A stretch of 9,749 nucleotides of DNA, from contig JALNWH010000073.1 of NCBI GenBank assembly GCA_023230985.1, forward strand, positions 1 to 9,749, in the 5' to 3' direction. This document shows, one piece after another, positions 1-7,100 of this stretch (position 1 is its first letter; the number at the start of each line of letters is the position of its first letter). Both the position numbers and the translations under genes were made by a program. This DNA comes from Bacillota bacterium. Lineage in GTDB: Bacteria; Bacillota; Clostridia; Lutisporales; Lutisporaceae. Under the pieces are notes generated by a model. That model searched no databases, was not told where the DNA came from, and saw only the letters and a list, made by a program, of their open reading frames with translations.

Positions 1-111
1 AGCTTTATCAACTTCACCTTTTTCTAAGCCTGCAGCCTCAGCTATTTCGCCCGGTCTTAAAGGCTTTTCAGAATTTTTTAAAGTATCTAAAACTAATTCT
101 TTTACATCCAT
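1..111 (-). CDS. N-terminal part of a small winged-helix DNA-binding regulator (cut by window edge)
   Basis: Reading the minus strand from an ATG at 111 gives 37 uninterrupted codons, starting MDVKELVLDTLKNSEKPLRP and continuing GEIAEAAGLEKGEVDKA to the edge. The pattern is a short helix, then 'KPLRPGEIAEAAGLEKGEVDKA', which fits helices 2 and 3 of a winged helix-turn-helix as in small MarR/ArsR-like regulators of Clostridia and archaea. The start is supported by AGGAG about 8 bases upstream and by a -10-like TATAAT further up. The C-terminal part is outside the window, so total length, wing and any effector domain are unknown. The gene points away from the lipoprotein gene at 398, and the two share the 112-397 gap. 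The fold assignment is fairly safe; the target is unknown. Confidence 0.75.
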   Translation of the reverse strand, partial: MDVKELVLDTLKNSEKPLRPGEIAEAAGLEKGEVDKA

Positions 112-141
112 TATTTTCACTCCTACTTCTTGATTTATTAC

Positions 142-147
142 ATTATA
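142..147 (-). promoter_or_regulatory. Probable -10 box for the partial regulator gene
   Basis: The minus strand reads TATAAT here, a perfect -10 consensus, 30 bases before the ATG at 111, which would give a leader of roughly 25 bases. The sequence 17-18 bases upstream (near 165-171) is a poor -35, so this is a partial match. It is the only consensus -10 seen upstream of this gene. Confidence 0.4.
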
Positions 148-275
148 GCTTTTTTGCATTAATTTTTCTAGATATATTTTTTTATTTATTCCTTTCCACA
201 GCGCCATCTTAGCCAAATATCAATATTCTACAATAAAAGATGTAAATATATAAAATGTGTGAACTGTAACCTTTC

Positions 276-295
276 ATTTTCAATGAGTTGAAAAT
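276..295. repeat. Perfect inverted repeat in the divergent gap, candidate operator
   Basis: ATTTTCAA at 276-283 and TTGAAAAT at 288-295 are exact reverse complements around a 4-base centre TGAG. Neither side is followed by a T-run (the plus strand continues TACCCCCC), so a terminator is unlikely. The repeat sits midway between the divergent starts at 111 and 398 and could serve either gene. The rest of 112-397 is AT-rich with no ORF or RNA gene that I can support. Confidence 0.4.
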
Positions 296-354
296 TACCC
301 CCCTATGTGCTTACAGATAACCGTAACAACTTTGTTTATATCTGTTTAATTTGG

Positions 355-375
355 TAATCCTATATGTTAGGATTA
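355..375. promoter_or_regulatory. Perfect 8+5+8 palindrome upstream of the lipoprotein gene, candidate operator
   Basis: TAATCCTA (355-362) and TAGGATTA (368-375) are exact inverted copies around TATGT. The site ends 22 bases before the ATG at 398 and directly precedes the ribosome binding site, so it lies in or just after the expected promoter. No convincing -35/-10 pair was found nearby; the best fragments are TTGTTT at 332-337 and TTTAAT at 345-350. Either a repressor operator or a short leader hairpin is possible. No T-run follows, so it is not a terminator. Confidence 0.5.
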
Positions 376-397
376 GACAAGAAAGGTCGGAGATAAT

Positions 398-1072
398 ATG
401 AGAAAATTCTATATCCTAATAGTAGTTCTATTAATTTTAATGCAAATATTTACAGCTTGTGCGCCAAAACCTATCGACAATACAGAAGAATTAAAAGAGA
501 AGGATGACAAAATAGAAGAGTTGGAACGAGAAATAAAAGATTTGGAAGCAGAAATTATCAAGCTGTCTTCAACAAATAATTTAGTTACCCAAACAATGGA
601 TGTCATTTTGCTTATTAAAAGGAAAGATATGAAAACCTTATCCCAGTATGTTCATCCCATAAAAGGTATTAGATTTACCCCTTATTTTTATGTTGATACA
701 CAACAAGATAAAGTATTCACGGCTCAAGAAGTTTCAGGTCTTATGCATGATAGTCAAGTCATGCGTTGGGGCTTTTATGATGGTTCCGGCAACCCCATTG
801 ATCTAACATTTAGCGATTATTATGATAAATTCGTATACGATAAAGATTTCGCAAATCCCCATGTCATAGGAAATAATGTGGCTATAGGAGGGGGCAACAC
901 AATAGATAATATTAGGGAAGCATATCCGGAGGGTTATTTTTTAGAATTCCACTTTTCTCAATTTGACCCCCAATTTTCGGGAATTGATTGGGAAAGTCTC
1001 AGATTAGTTTTTGAAAAACACGATAATACTTGGTATCTAGTCGGTATTATACATGGCCAATGGACTATTTAA
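398..1072 (+). CDS. Conserved lipoprotein of unknown function with an N-terminal coiled coil
   Basis: This 224-residue protein begins with Lys/Arg, then a hydrophobic stretch (residues 4-20) and a lipobox-like FTAC with the lipidated Cys at 21. It should therefore be anchored outside the membrane. Residues about 29-58 are rich in Glu, Lys and Leu in heptads and look like a short coiled coil that spaces the rest from the membrane. Residues about 65-224 form a globular domain with marked motifs: HPIKGIRFTPY at 86-96, a tyrosine- and aspartate-rich centre, and a C-terminal LRLVFEKHDNTWYLVGIIHG. I recall similar uncharacterised lipoproteins in Bacillus and Clostridia but know no function. The ATG is preceded by GGAG with 5 bases between. 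The gene is monocistronic; its stop overlaps that of azlD on the other strand. A palindrome at 355-375 may control it. Confidence 0.8.
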   Translation: MRKFYILIVVLLILMQIFTACAPKPIDNTEELKEKDDKIEELEREIKDLEAEIIKLSSTNNLVTQTMDVILLIKRKDMKTLSQYVHPIKGIRFTPYFYVDTQQDKVFTAQEVSGLMHDSQVMRWGFYDGSGNPIDLTFSDYYDKFVYDKDFANPHVIGNNVAIGGGNTIDNIREAYPEGYFLEFHFSQFDPQFSGIDWESLRLVFEKHDNTWYLVGIIHGQWTI

Positions 1073-1404
1073 ACAAAAACTAATTGAACAAGTATCATAT
1101 AAAGAGCGGTTCCTATACCAATACTCAGCAGGGTATTTTCTTTCCAATAATGAATGATAGCAACAAAAGCTACAGATACCATTTCAGGAATGCCACTAGT
1201 GTGTTTAAAAAAGTTTATATCTTTTAGGCAATAGACTACTAATAAGCCAATGGCGGAAAAGGGTAAAACTTTGCCGAGATAGTTTATAAATGAATTTCTT
1301 GTTCCGGAGTTTTTAAACAAAACAAAAGGTAAAAACCTTGTTATTATTGTAGCTGCTGTAACAACGATAAGTATAACAAAAGTTTGCGGTGTAGATAGAA
1401 TCAT
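1069..1404 (-). CDS. azlD: AzlD-family subunit of a branched-chain amino acid exporter
   Basis: This is a 111-residue, very hydrophobic protein with about four membrane segments (near residues 6-24, 41-60, 70-87 and 90-110). It carries the AzlD/BrnE signature TRFLPFVLFKN after the first segment, and its length is usual for the family. In known members the small subunit pairs with AzlC (BrnF in Corynebacterium) to export branched-chain amino acids and some analogues; azlCD of Bacillus subtilis gives 4-azaleucine resistance. Its ATG overlaps the azlC stop in an ATGA quartet, so translational coupling is expected. The 3' end shares a TTAA with the stop of the lipoprotein gene on the other strand. 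No separate promoter is needed. Substrate range cannot be read from sequence. Confidence 0.9.
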   Translation of the reverse strand: MILSTPQTFVILIVVTAATIITRFLPFVLFKNSGTRNSFINYLGKVLPFSAIGLLVVYCLKDINFFKHTSGIPEMVSVAFVAIIHYWKENTLLSIGIGTALYMILVQLVFV

Positions 1405-2111
1405 TGCATAATCTCCTCTCGATTATCATATTCATATTTTTTTCGCTGTATTGCCAGTAAGGTTAGAATTACAATCATAGAAGGAATAATAAAATTATTT
1501 CGGCCGAAAATCAATAAGCAAATTATAGATGATAATACCCCTATTATCGCAGGCTTATGGTCTTTTTGAGACTTCCATTGACCAACAAATATTACAACAA
1601 AAAGAGCAGTTAAAACAAAATCGAGTCCTTCAGTATTAAAAGAAACAATAGAGCCTAAAATCCCGCCGATGGCTGTACCTAAAAACCAGTAAAAGTAATT
1701 CAGTAAAGCAATAAAAAACATGAACCAATTGGGATCTATACCTTTCGGCGGTTCTGCTGAACATAGAATAGAAAAGGTTTCATCGCAAAGCCCATATATA
1801 AGGAAAGGCTTTAGCTTCCCGGCGTCTTGGAACTTTTCTAGCAAAGAGATACCGTAAAATAAATGGCGTGCATTTAGCATTAATGCCATTAAAAAGGCAT
1901 AAACAGGATTAAATACAGATGTAAGAAAAGTAATAGCCATATATTGAGAAGAACCTGCAAAAACAATCAAACTCATTAATATTGACCAAATTACACCATA
2001 GCCTTTGCTGTTCATTAATATACCATAAGCTATGCCAATAAAAATAAATCCTGTAAATATAGGAATAGTATGAGGAAATGCCGCTTTAAGCGCATCAGTT
2101 TTTGCTTTCAA
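1401..2111 (-). CDS. azlC: AzlC-family large subunit of a branched-chain amino acid exporter
   Basis: This 236-residue membrane protein carries the two family hallmarks AGSSQ (52-56) and NARHLFYG (80-87) and about seven hydrophobic segments. Full length is normal for AzlC/BrnF. It forms the exporter with the AzlD encoded directly downstream. The start is TTG at 2111: the frame has no ATG until residue 33, an in-frame TAG lies upstream, and AAGGAAG is 8 bases before the TTG. A sigma-A-type promoter lies at 2194-2222, and an AT-rich palindrome (2133-2156) sits in the leader. The promoter closely resembles that of the thr operon at the right end of the window, suggesting joint control with threonine synthesis. 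The gene is divergent from marR. The family call is sure; the actual exported substrate is inferred. Confidence 0.93.
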   Translation of the reverse strand: MKAKTDALKAAFPHTIPIFTGFIFIGIAYGILMNSKGYGVIWSILMSLIVFAGSSQYMAITFLTSVFNPVYAFLMALMLNARHLFYGISLLEKFQDAGKLKPFLIYGLCDETFSILCSAEPPKGIDPNWFMFFIALLNYFYWFLGTAIGGILGSIVSFNTEGLDFVLTALFVVIFVGQWKSQKDHKPAIIGVLSSIICLLIFGRNNFIIPSMIVILTLLAIQRKKYEYDNREEIMQ

Positions 2112-2119
2112 ATAAATCT

Positions 2120-2126
2120 CTTCCTT
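2120..2126 (-). promoter_or_regulatory. Ribosome binding site supporting the TTG start of azlC
   Basis: The minus strand reads AAGGAAG, 8 bases before TTG at 2111. Because no ATG or GTG is available near the N-terminus, this site decides the start. Confidence 0.65.
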
Positions 2127-2132
2127 TACAAA

Positions 2133-2156
2133 ATTAAACTAAATATTAGATTTAAT
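2133..2156. promoter_or_regulatory. AT-rich palindrome in the azlC leader, candidate MarR operator
   Basis: On the plus strand ATTAAACTAA (2133-2142) pairs with TTAG (2146-2149) and TTTAAT (2151-2156), leaving a 3-base centre ATA and one unpaired A at 2150. The first eight bases, ATTAAACT, and the last six, TTTAAT, are identical to those of the palindrome over the putative marR -10 at 2345-2367. It lies between the azlC promoter and the ribosome binding site, where a bound repressor would block transcription. As RNA it could also fold into a 10-bp hairpin just before the Shine-Dalgarno site. Confidence 0.45.
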
Positions 2157-2174
2157 AGCTGTCATTTAATTGTT

Positions 2175-2225
2175 TGTCCAAACATATGAACCCATGATAG
2201 CATATACATGCCTATCTATCAATAA
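2175..2225 (-). promoter_or_regulatory. azlCD promoter with a conserved downstream block shared with the thr operon
   Basis: On the minus strand TTGATA (2217-2222) is the -35, followed by 17 bases and TATCAT (2194-2199) as -10. TGC directly before the -10 gives an extended TGn motif. Downstream is GTTCATATGTTTGGACA. The whole stretch aligns without gaps to 9671-9721 in front of the ACT-thrC-thrB operon, with 37 of 51 positions identical, and 28 of 34 over the -10 and downstream part. The predicted leader is about 75 bases. The spacer holds GCAT and ATGC arms, and TGTTTG/CAAACA (2171-2184) forms a further inverted repeat. Confidence 0.7.
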
Positions 2226-2323
2226 CATAGTACTTAATAATTATGACTCCGGAATAGCTTATGTTACAATTCAGACTTTGTATATTTATATTTATTTATT
2301 GTAGATTATTAATATTTTTACTA

Positions 2324-2352
2324 TTGACCAATAGAAACCTTTATATTAAACT
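2324..2352 (+). promoter_or_regulatory. Putative promoter of the marR-efflux operon
   Basis: TTGACC (2324-2329) is a five-of-six match to the -35. After 17 bases TAAACT (2347-2352) matches the -10 at four of six positions. TATATT at 2342-2347 is a better hexamer but only 12 bases away. The -10 lies inside the palindrome at 2345-2367. The gap between here and the azlC promoter (about 2226-2323) is AT-rich and shows nothing else I can support. Confidence 0.45.
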
Positions 2353-2367
2353 GTTAAATAGTTTAAT
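2345..2367. promoter_or_regulatory. Perfect palindrome over the putative marR -10, candidate MarR autoregulatory operator
   Basis: ATTAAACT (2345-2352) and AGTTTAAT (2360-2367) are exact inverted copies around GTTAAAT. MarR-type dimers generally bind AT-rich palindromes of this size in their own promoters. The site overlaps the predicted -10 and ends 26 bases before the marR ATG. Its half-site recurs in the azlC leader. Confidence 0.55.
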
Positions 2368-2393
2368 CATTAAATAATATAGAGGGTGAACAA

Positions 2394-2825
2394 ATGGAAA
2401 TAGATTGTGATTTAAGAGAACTGGATAAAATCACCTATGAGTTGTCTAAAAAGCTTTTTACGGAAATTACAAAAGATGTTGAAATTCCTATTACGAGCAC
2501 CCAATTATATATGCTTTTTTACATAAGGACCAAGGATGAGTGTAAGGTAACGGATATTGCCAATTATCTTGGAGTTACCTTAGGGGCGGTAACGAGTTTA
2601 GTAGATAGACTATGTGAATTTGGTTTCGTTGGAAGAAGGAGAAACAAACAGGATAGACGGCAAGTCATAATAAAACTAAATAATAATGGAGAGAATTTTT
2701 TAAAGCAAATAGATGAGAAACGCAAAGAAGCTTTTACTCGTTATTTAGAGGGTATGAATCAGGAAGAAGTGAAATACTTTAGCAGTGTGGTAAGAGGTGT
2801 TATTATAAAAATTTTAAATTCTTAG
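2394..2825 (+). CDS. MarR-family transcriptional regulator
   Basis: This 143-residue protein has the usual MarR length. N-terminal helices (about 7-45) serve dimerisation, a helix-turn-helix spans about 51-76 with recognition helix TLGAVTSLVDRLCEFG, and a wing at about 78-99 carries the family's basic turn with DRR at 87-89. C-terminal helices follow. Proteins of this type usually repress their own operon and release DNA on binding a small toxic or phenolic compound. The ATG has AGAGGGTG upstream. It is first in a run with the membrane-fusion protein gene (48-base gap) and the RND permease gene, so control of this efflux system is the natural role. Palindromes at 2345-2367 and 2133-2156 are candidate operators, the second implying control of azlCD as well. 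The ligand is unknown. Confidence 0.9.
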   Translation: MEIDCDLRELDKITYELSKKLFTEITKDVEIPITSTQLYMLFYIRTKDECKVTDIANYLGVTLGAVTSLVDRLCEFGFVGRRRNKQDRRQVIIKLNNNGENFLKQIDEKRKEAFTRYLEGMNQEEVKYFSSVVRGVIIKILNS

Positions 2826-2873
2826 GAAAAATACGGGGTTTTAATTTGCAAACAGATTTGGAGGACATATGAG

Positions 2874-4118
2874 ATGAAAGGAAACAGACTTTTAATCGGA
2901 TTAATATTTTTTGCTATGATATTATTAGCAGGATGCACTTCAAAAGCATCCAAAGATGTTCTGAGTGAAATCGAAGAAAAGCCTATAACAGTGGAAACCG
3001 GAAAGGCTATAGTGGGAAGCATTGAATCTACGGTGAGTTATAGCGGTAGGATAAAGCCTATACAAGAAATAATGATTACACCAAAACAGCCCGGCAAGGT
3101 GATGAAGATAAATTTTGATCTGGGGCAAAGGGTAAAAACGGGACAAGTATTATTTCAACTGGACAAGACCGATGTATCACTTCAATTAAATCAAGCTGCC
3201 ATAGCAGTTGAATTGGGAGAAATCAATCTAAAGAGGATATCGGGAAGTACATATGAACAGCAAATGATACAATTAAAAACTGCCTTGTCTTCAGCAGAAA
3301 TAAATTATAATGATGCAAATGCAAATTTTGAAACCATAAAGATATTATATGAAGCTGGAGGAGAATCCAAGTTTAATTATGATAGGGCAGAATCTCAATA
3401 TAAGTTGGCTAAAGAACAGTACGAAAATGCAATGGCCAACTATAAATTATTAGAAGAAAAAAGTTCTTTAGAAAATATTGAATTAGCCCAAGCTCAATTG
3501 AAACAATCTAAAGCCGCCTACAATATTGCTTTAAATGCTTTAAATAATATGGATGTAAAATCACCTATAGACGGAGTTATATCCGGTAATAATTTGAAGG
3601 TCGGGGAGTTTATAAGTAATGCTACAGTTGCATTTGTGATTATTGATGATTCATCTTATACAATTGATATCAATGTAAGCGAAAATGTTATAGGTAAAAT
3701 CCAAACAGGTGATAAGGTAAAAGTTTACATAGGCTCCATTTCAGAAAAAACCTTGATAGGCACTGTTACTGCTGTTGCACCATCTGCGGATATGCAAAAA
3801 CAAACTTATACGGTGAAGGTTACCTTGGAGGAACCGCCTGACACTGTAAAGGGCGGTATGTTTGCCGAAGTAAAATTTGCTACTGACAGTGCAGAAAATA
3901 GTATAGTAGTTCCGTTATCTTCTGTTATAAAGGAAGAGGAAAAGAATTATGTTTTTGTTGTTTATGGAAATAAAGTTAAAAAAACTGAAATTGCTGCCGG
4001 CATTTATAACGATAAAGAGATTCAAATTCTTGATGGTATTGCTGCTGATGATGTGATTGTCACGAAGGGGCAGGATTTCTTAAAAGATGGTTCAACAATA
4101 GTGATTACTAATAAGTAG
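2874..4118 (+). CDS. Membrane-fusion (periplasmic adaptor) lipoprotein of an RND efflux system
   Basis: This is a 414-residue protein. Residues 1-21 are a lipoprotein signal ending in LLAGC with the lipidated Cys at 21. The first half of a lipoyl-like barrel-sandwich is at about 68-100 (PGKVMKINFDLGQRVKTGQ). A long alpha-helical hairpin, rich in Ala, Gln and Glu, spans about 101-222. The second lipoyl half starts at 226 (MDVKSPIDGVISG), followed by a beta-barrel (about 262-340) and a C-terminal membrane-proximal domain. This is the HlyD/AcrA-type order. In a monoderm cell it would sit outside the membrane and assist the permease encoded 10 bases downstream, without an outer-membrane channel. 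GGAGG (2860-2864) lies 9 bases before the ATG. A two-codon ATG-AGA-TGA at 2869-2877 overlaps the start. Family is clear; substrate is not. Confidence 0.9.
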   Translation: MKGNRLLIGLIFFAMILLAGCTSKASKDVLSEIEEKPITVETGKAIVGSIESTVSYSGRIKPIQEIMITPKQPGKVMKINFDLGQRVKTGQVLFQLDKTDVSLQLNQAAIAVELGEINLKRISGSTYEQQMIQLKTALSSAEINYNDANANFETIKILYEAGGESKFNYDRAESQYKLAKEQYENAMANYKLLEEKSSLENIELAQAQLKQSKAAYNIALNALNNMDVKSPIDGVISGNNLKVGEFISNATVAFVIIDDSSYTIDINVSENVIGKIQTGDKVKVYIGSISEKTLIGTVTAVAPSADMQKQTYTVKVTLEEPPDTVKGGMFAEVKFATDSAENSIVVPLSSVIKEEEKNYVFVVYGNKVKKTEIAAGIYNDKEIQILDGIAADDVIVTKGQDFLKDGSTIVITNK

Positions 4119-4128
4119 AGGTGCTGAA

Positions 4129-7100
4129 ATGAAATTACATAAATTATCAATCAATAGACCGGTAGCTGTTTTAATGTGTGTTTTGATAGTCTTGGTGTTG
4201 GGCGGAGTTTCTCTATCCAAGATTCCTGTGGATTTGATGCCTGATATTAATCTGCCCATTGCAATTGTTTCAACGAGTTATACCGGTGTTGCTCCTCAGG
4301 AAATAGAGAATATTGTAACCAAACCTATGGAGAATACTATTGCCACAGTAAACAATATAAAGTCTATACAATCCATTTCCAGCGAAGGAAATTCTATTAT
4401 CATTGCTGAGTTTAACTCAGGTACTGATATGGACTTTGCTACTTTGCAGATGCGTGAAAAGGTAGACCTAATAAAAGGTTATTTGCCTGATGACATAACA
4501 GCTCCACTGGTAATGAAACTGGACCCGAACATGATGCCTATAATGAGTATAAGCCTAACTAATAACCGGGATGAAATAGTGCTTAAACGATTCATAGACG
4601 AGTATGTGAAGCCAAGATTAGAAAGACTTGAAGGTGTTGCATCCGTTGGTATTGCAGGTGGCAGGACCCAAGAAATACAAGTGAATGTAGATCCTCAAAA
4701 GGCTGCGAATTATGGAATATCCTTAAATCAAATCATGTCTATTTTACAATCTGAAAACTTAAATTTGCCCGGCGGTGCAATAGAGTATGGTGATAAGAAG
4801 CTGTTAGTCAGAAGCACCGGTGAGTTTAAAAATATTGAACAAATTAAAAATATACCTATTACATTGCCGAGCGGAATAGTTTTATATATAAGAGACATTG
4901 CAGAGGTTTTGGATACGAATAAGCCAATAGATTCTTACAGCAGAACAAATGGTAAAAATAGCATTAGTCTAAATCTTCAAAAACAGACCAATGCTAATAC
5001 GGTTAATGTTACAAGGGCAGTTAAAAATGAATTGAAAAGAATTGGGGAAGAAAATACTGATTTAAATATTGATATAGTATTTGACCAAGGAGATTTTATA
5101 GAAAAGGCCGTTAGCAGTGTGGCAAGTAATGCCATAATCGGTGGCCTTCTTGCCATTTTTATTTTATTTATCTTTCTGAAAAATATGCGTACTACGTTTA
5201 TTATAGCTACAGCTATACCTATATCCATTATCGCCACCTTTGTACTAGTATACTTTGCAGGTGTATCCATAAATATTGTGTCCTTAGGAGGCCTCGCATT
5301 AGGAGTAGGAATGTTAGTGGATAATGCCATTGTGGTTTTGGAAAATATATATAGATATAGAAGTGAAGGACATAGTATTAAAGAAGCGGCATTAAGCGGG
5401 ACTGAAGAGGTAGGTAGGGCTATTATTGCCTCAACTATGACAACAATAGTGGTGTTTTTACCCATTGCCTTTACAGAGGGAATGGCTTCAGAAATATTTA
5501 AAGAGATGGCTATGACCATCACCTTTTCCCTTTTAGCTTCCTTGATTATCGCATTGACTTTCGTACCTATGCTCAGTTCAAAGTTTTTAAAAGTGGAAAA
5601 ATCCGATGAAAGTATAAAGTCCAAGCCTGCCGGTAAATTCTTTAAAAAGTGGGATGATGTTATAAACGGTATTGATAAGCTTTATCATAAAGTGCTTTTA
5701 TGGGTTCTAAACCACAAAGGTAAAACAGGTATTATAGTTTCCTGTATATTTATTGGCAGTCTTCTGCTAATACCTTTTATAGGCTCCGAATTCTTTCCGT
5801 CAATGGACCAAGGTATGTTCAGTGTAGATATAGAAATGCCTAAAGGCAGTTTGATAGATAGAACAAATGATGTAGTAAAGGAACTGGAGGATTTGCTTTT
5901 TGATATTCCGGAACTTGGTATCATGAATGTAAGTGTAGGCAGTTCAGGTATTCTATCAGGAATATCCGGTTCCAGCGGTGATTCAGCAACTATAAGTGCC
6001 ACCTTGAAACCTTTGTCTGAAAGGCAAAGGAGCACGTCGGAAGTGGTAGAAGCAGTGCGAAAAGATGTTGAAGGCATAGCCGGTGCCGAAATAAAAGTAA
6101 GTGATTTGTCTGCGGGTTTTGGCGGCATGAGTGGAGGCGGTGCCATATCAGTTCAAATCAGTGGACCTAATCTAGAAGTATTGGAGGATATCTCCAAGGA
6201 TGTGGAAAGAATTGTTTTGGATACGGAAGGAGCCAGGCAAGTTGAATTGAGCATAACCGAGGGTAGGCCGGAAGCACAAATATATATAAACTTTGACAAG
6301 GCATCGGCCTATGGGTTATCAACTACCCAAATCGCATCTGTTGTCAGGACTGCTGTAGATGGTAGGGTTGTAACTACATATAAAGTAGATGGTACTGAAA
6401 TAGATATTAAGGTTCAATATCCTGAAGAAAAAAGGAAAACTCTTGAACAGCTCAATTCTCTTTCCATATTATCGCCTTTGGGAATAAAAGTGCCTTTGAT
6501 GGACATAGCCCATATTGAAATACAACAAGGGCCTGTGAGCATAAGCAGAACAGGTCAAGAAAGATATGTAACTGTAAGGGGAGATGTATTTGGTAGAAGT
6601 GTCGGGGATGTGAATAAGGAAATAAAAAATAAGATTAAGAATTATAATTTAATAGAAGGCTATTCGATAAAGTTTACAGGTGAAGATGAACAGATGATGG
6701 AAGCCTTTTCTGATTTGACTTTGGCTTTGATATTAGCTATATTCTTGGTTTATATGGTTATGGCAATACAATTTGAGTCCTTAGTATACCCTTTTATAAT
6801 AATGTTTTCTGTGCCCGTAGCATACTCCGGTTCCACAATCGGTCTTGCGCTGACGAATAATCCTTTAAGCGTACCTGCTTTTATAGGCGTCATTATGCTT
6901 GCCGGTATAGTTGTTAACAATGCTATAGTTTTGGTAGATTATATAAATACCCTTAGGGAAAGAGGGTTAGATAGAGAGGAAGCCATCATAAAGGCAGGAC
7001 CTACAAGGCTTCGCCCTATTCTTATGACTACCCTTACAACTATACTTGCTATGATTCCTTTAGCCTTGGGTATTGGGGAAGGTGCGGAAGCCATGGCACC

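Noticed and set aside
361..378. TATATGTT...TTAGACA before the lipoprotein gene as a third copy of the shared element
   Set aside because: Needs a 3-base gap to align and lacks matching -35 and -10 boxes; the region is better described by its own palindrome.
1014..1050. ATAATAC/GTATTAT inverted repeat (1023-1029, 1044-1050) followed on the minus strand by five Ts, as terminator of azlCD
   Set aside because: The stem is short and almost all A/T with a 14-base loop, and lies within the lipoprotein coding sequence. Stability would be poor, so I do not annotate it.
2112..2393. Riboswitch or small RNA in the azlC/marR gap
   Set aside because: Apart from promoter-like sequences and the two palindromes, no conserved riboswitch core or GC-rich structure was visible.
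3249..3258. ACATATGAAC, identical to part of the azlC/thr shared element
   Set aside because: It lies in the middle of the adaptor coding sequence, lacks the -35 and the TGTC block, and is explained by codons; likely chance.
4977..5624. A 215-codon open frame on the minus strand inside the RND permease gene
   Set aside because: Antisense to strongly conserved membrane segments, no ribosome binding site of note, and residue make-up typical of a mirror frame. The same applies to the antisense frame at 5685-6146.
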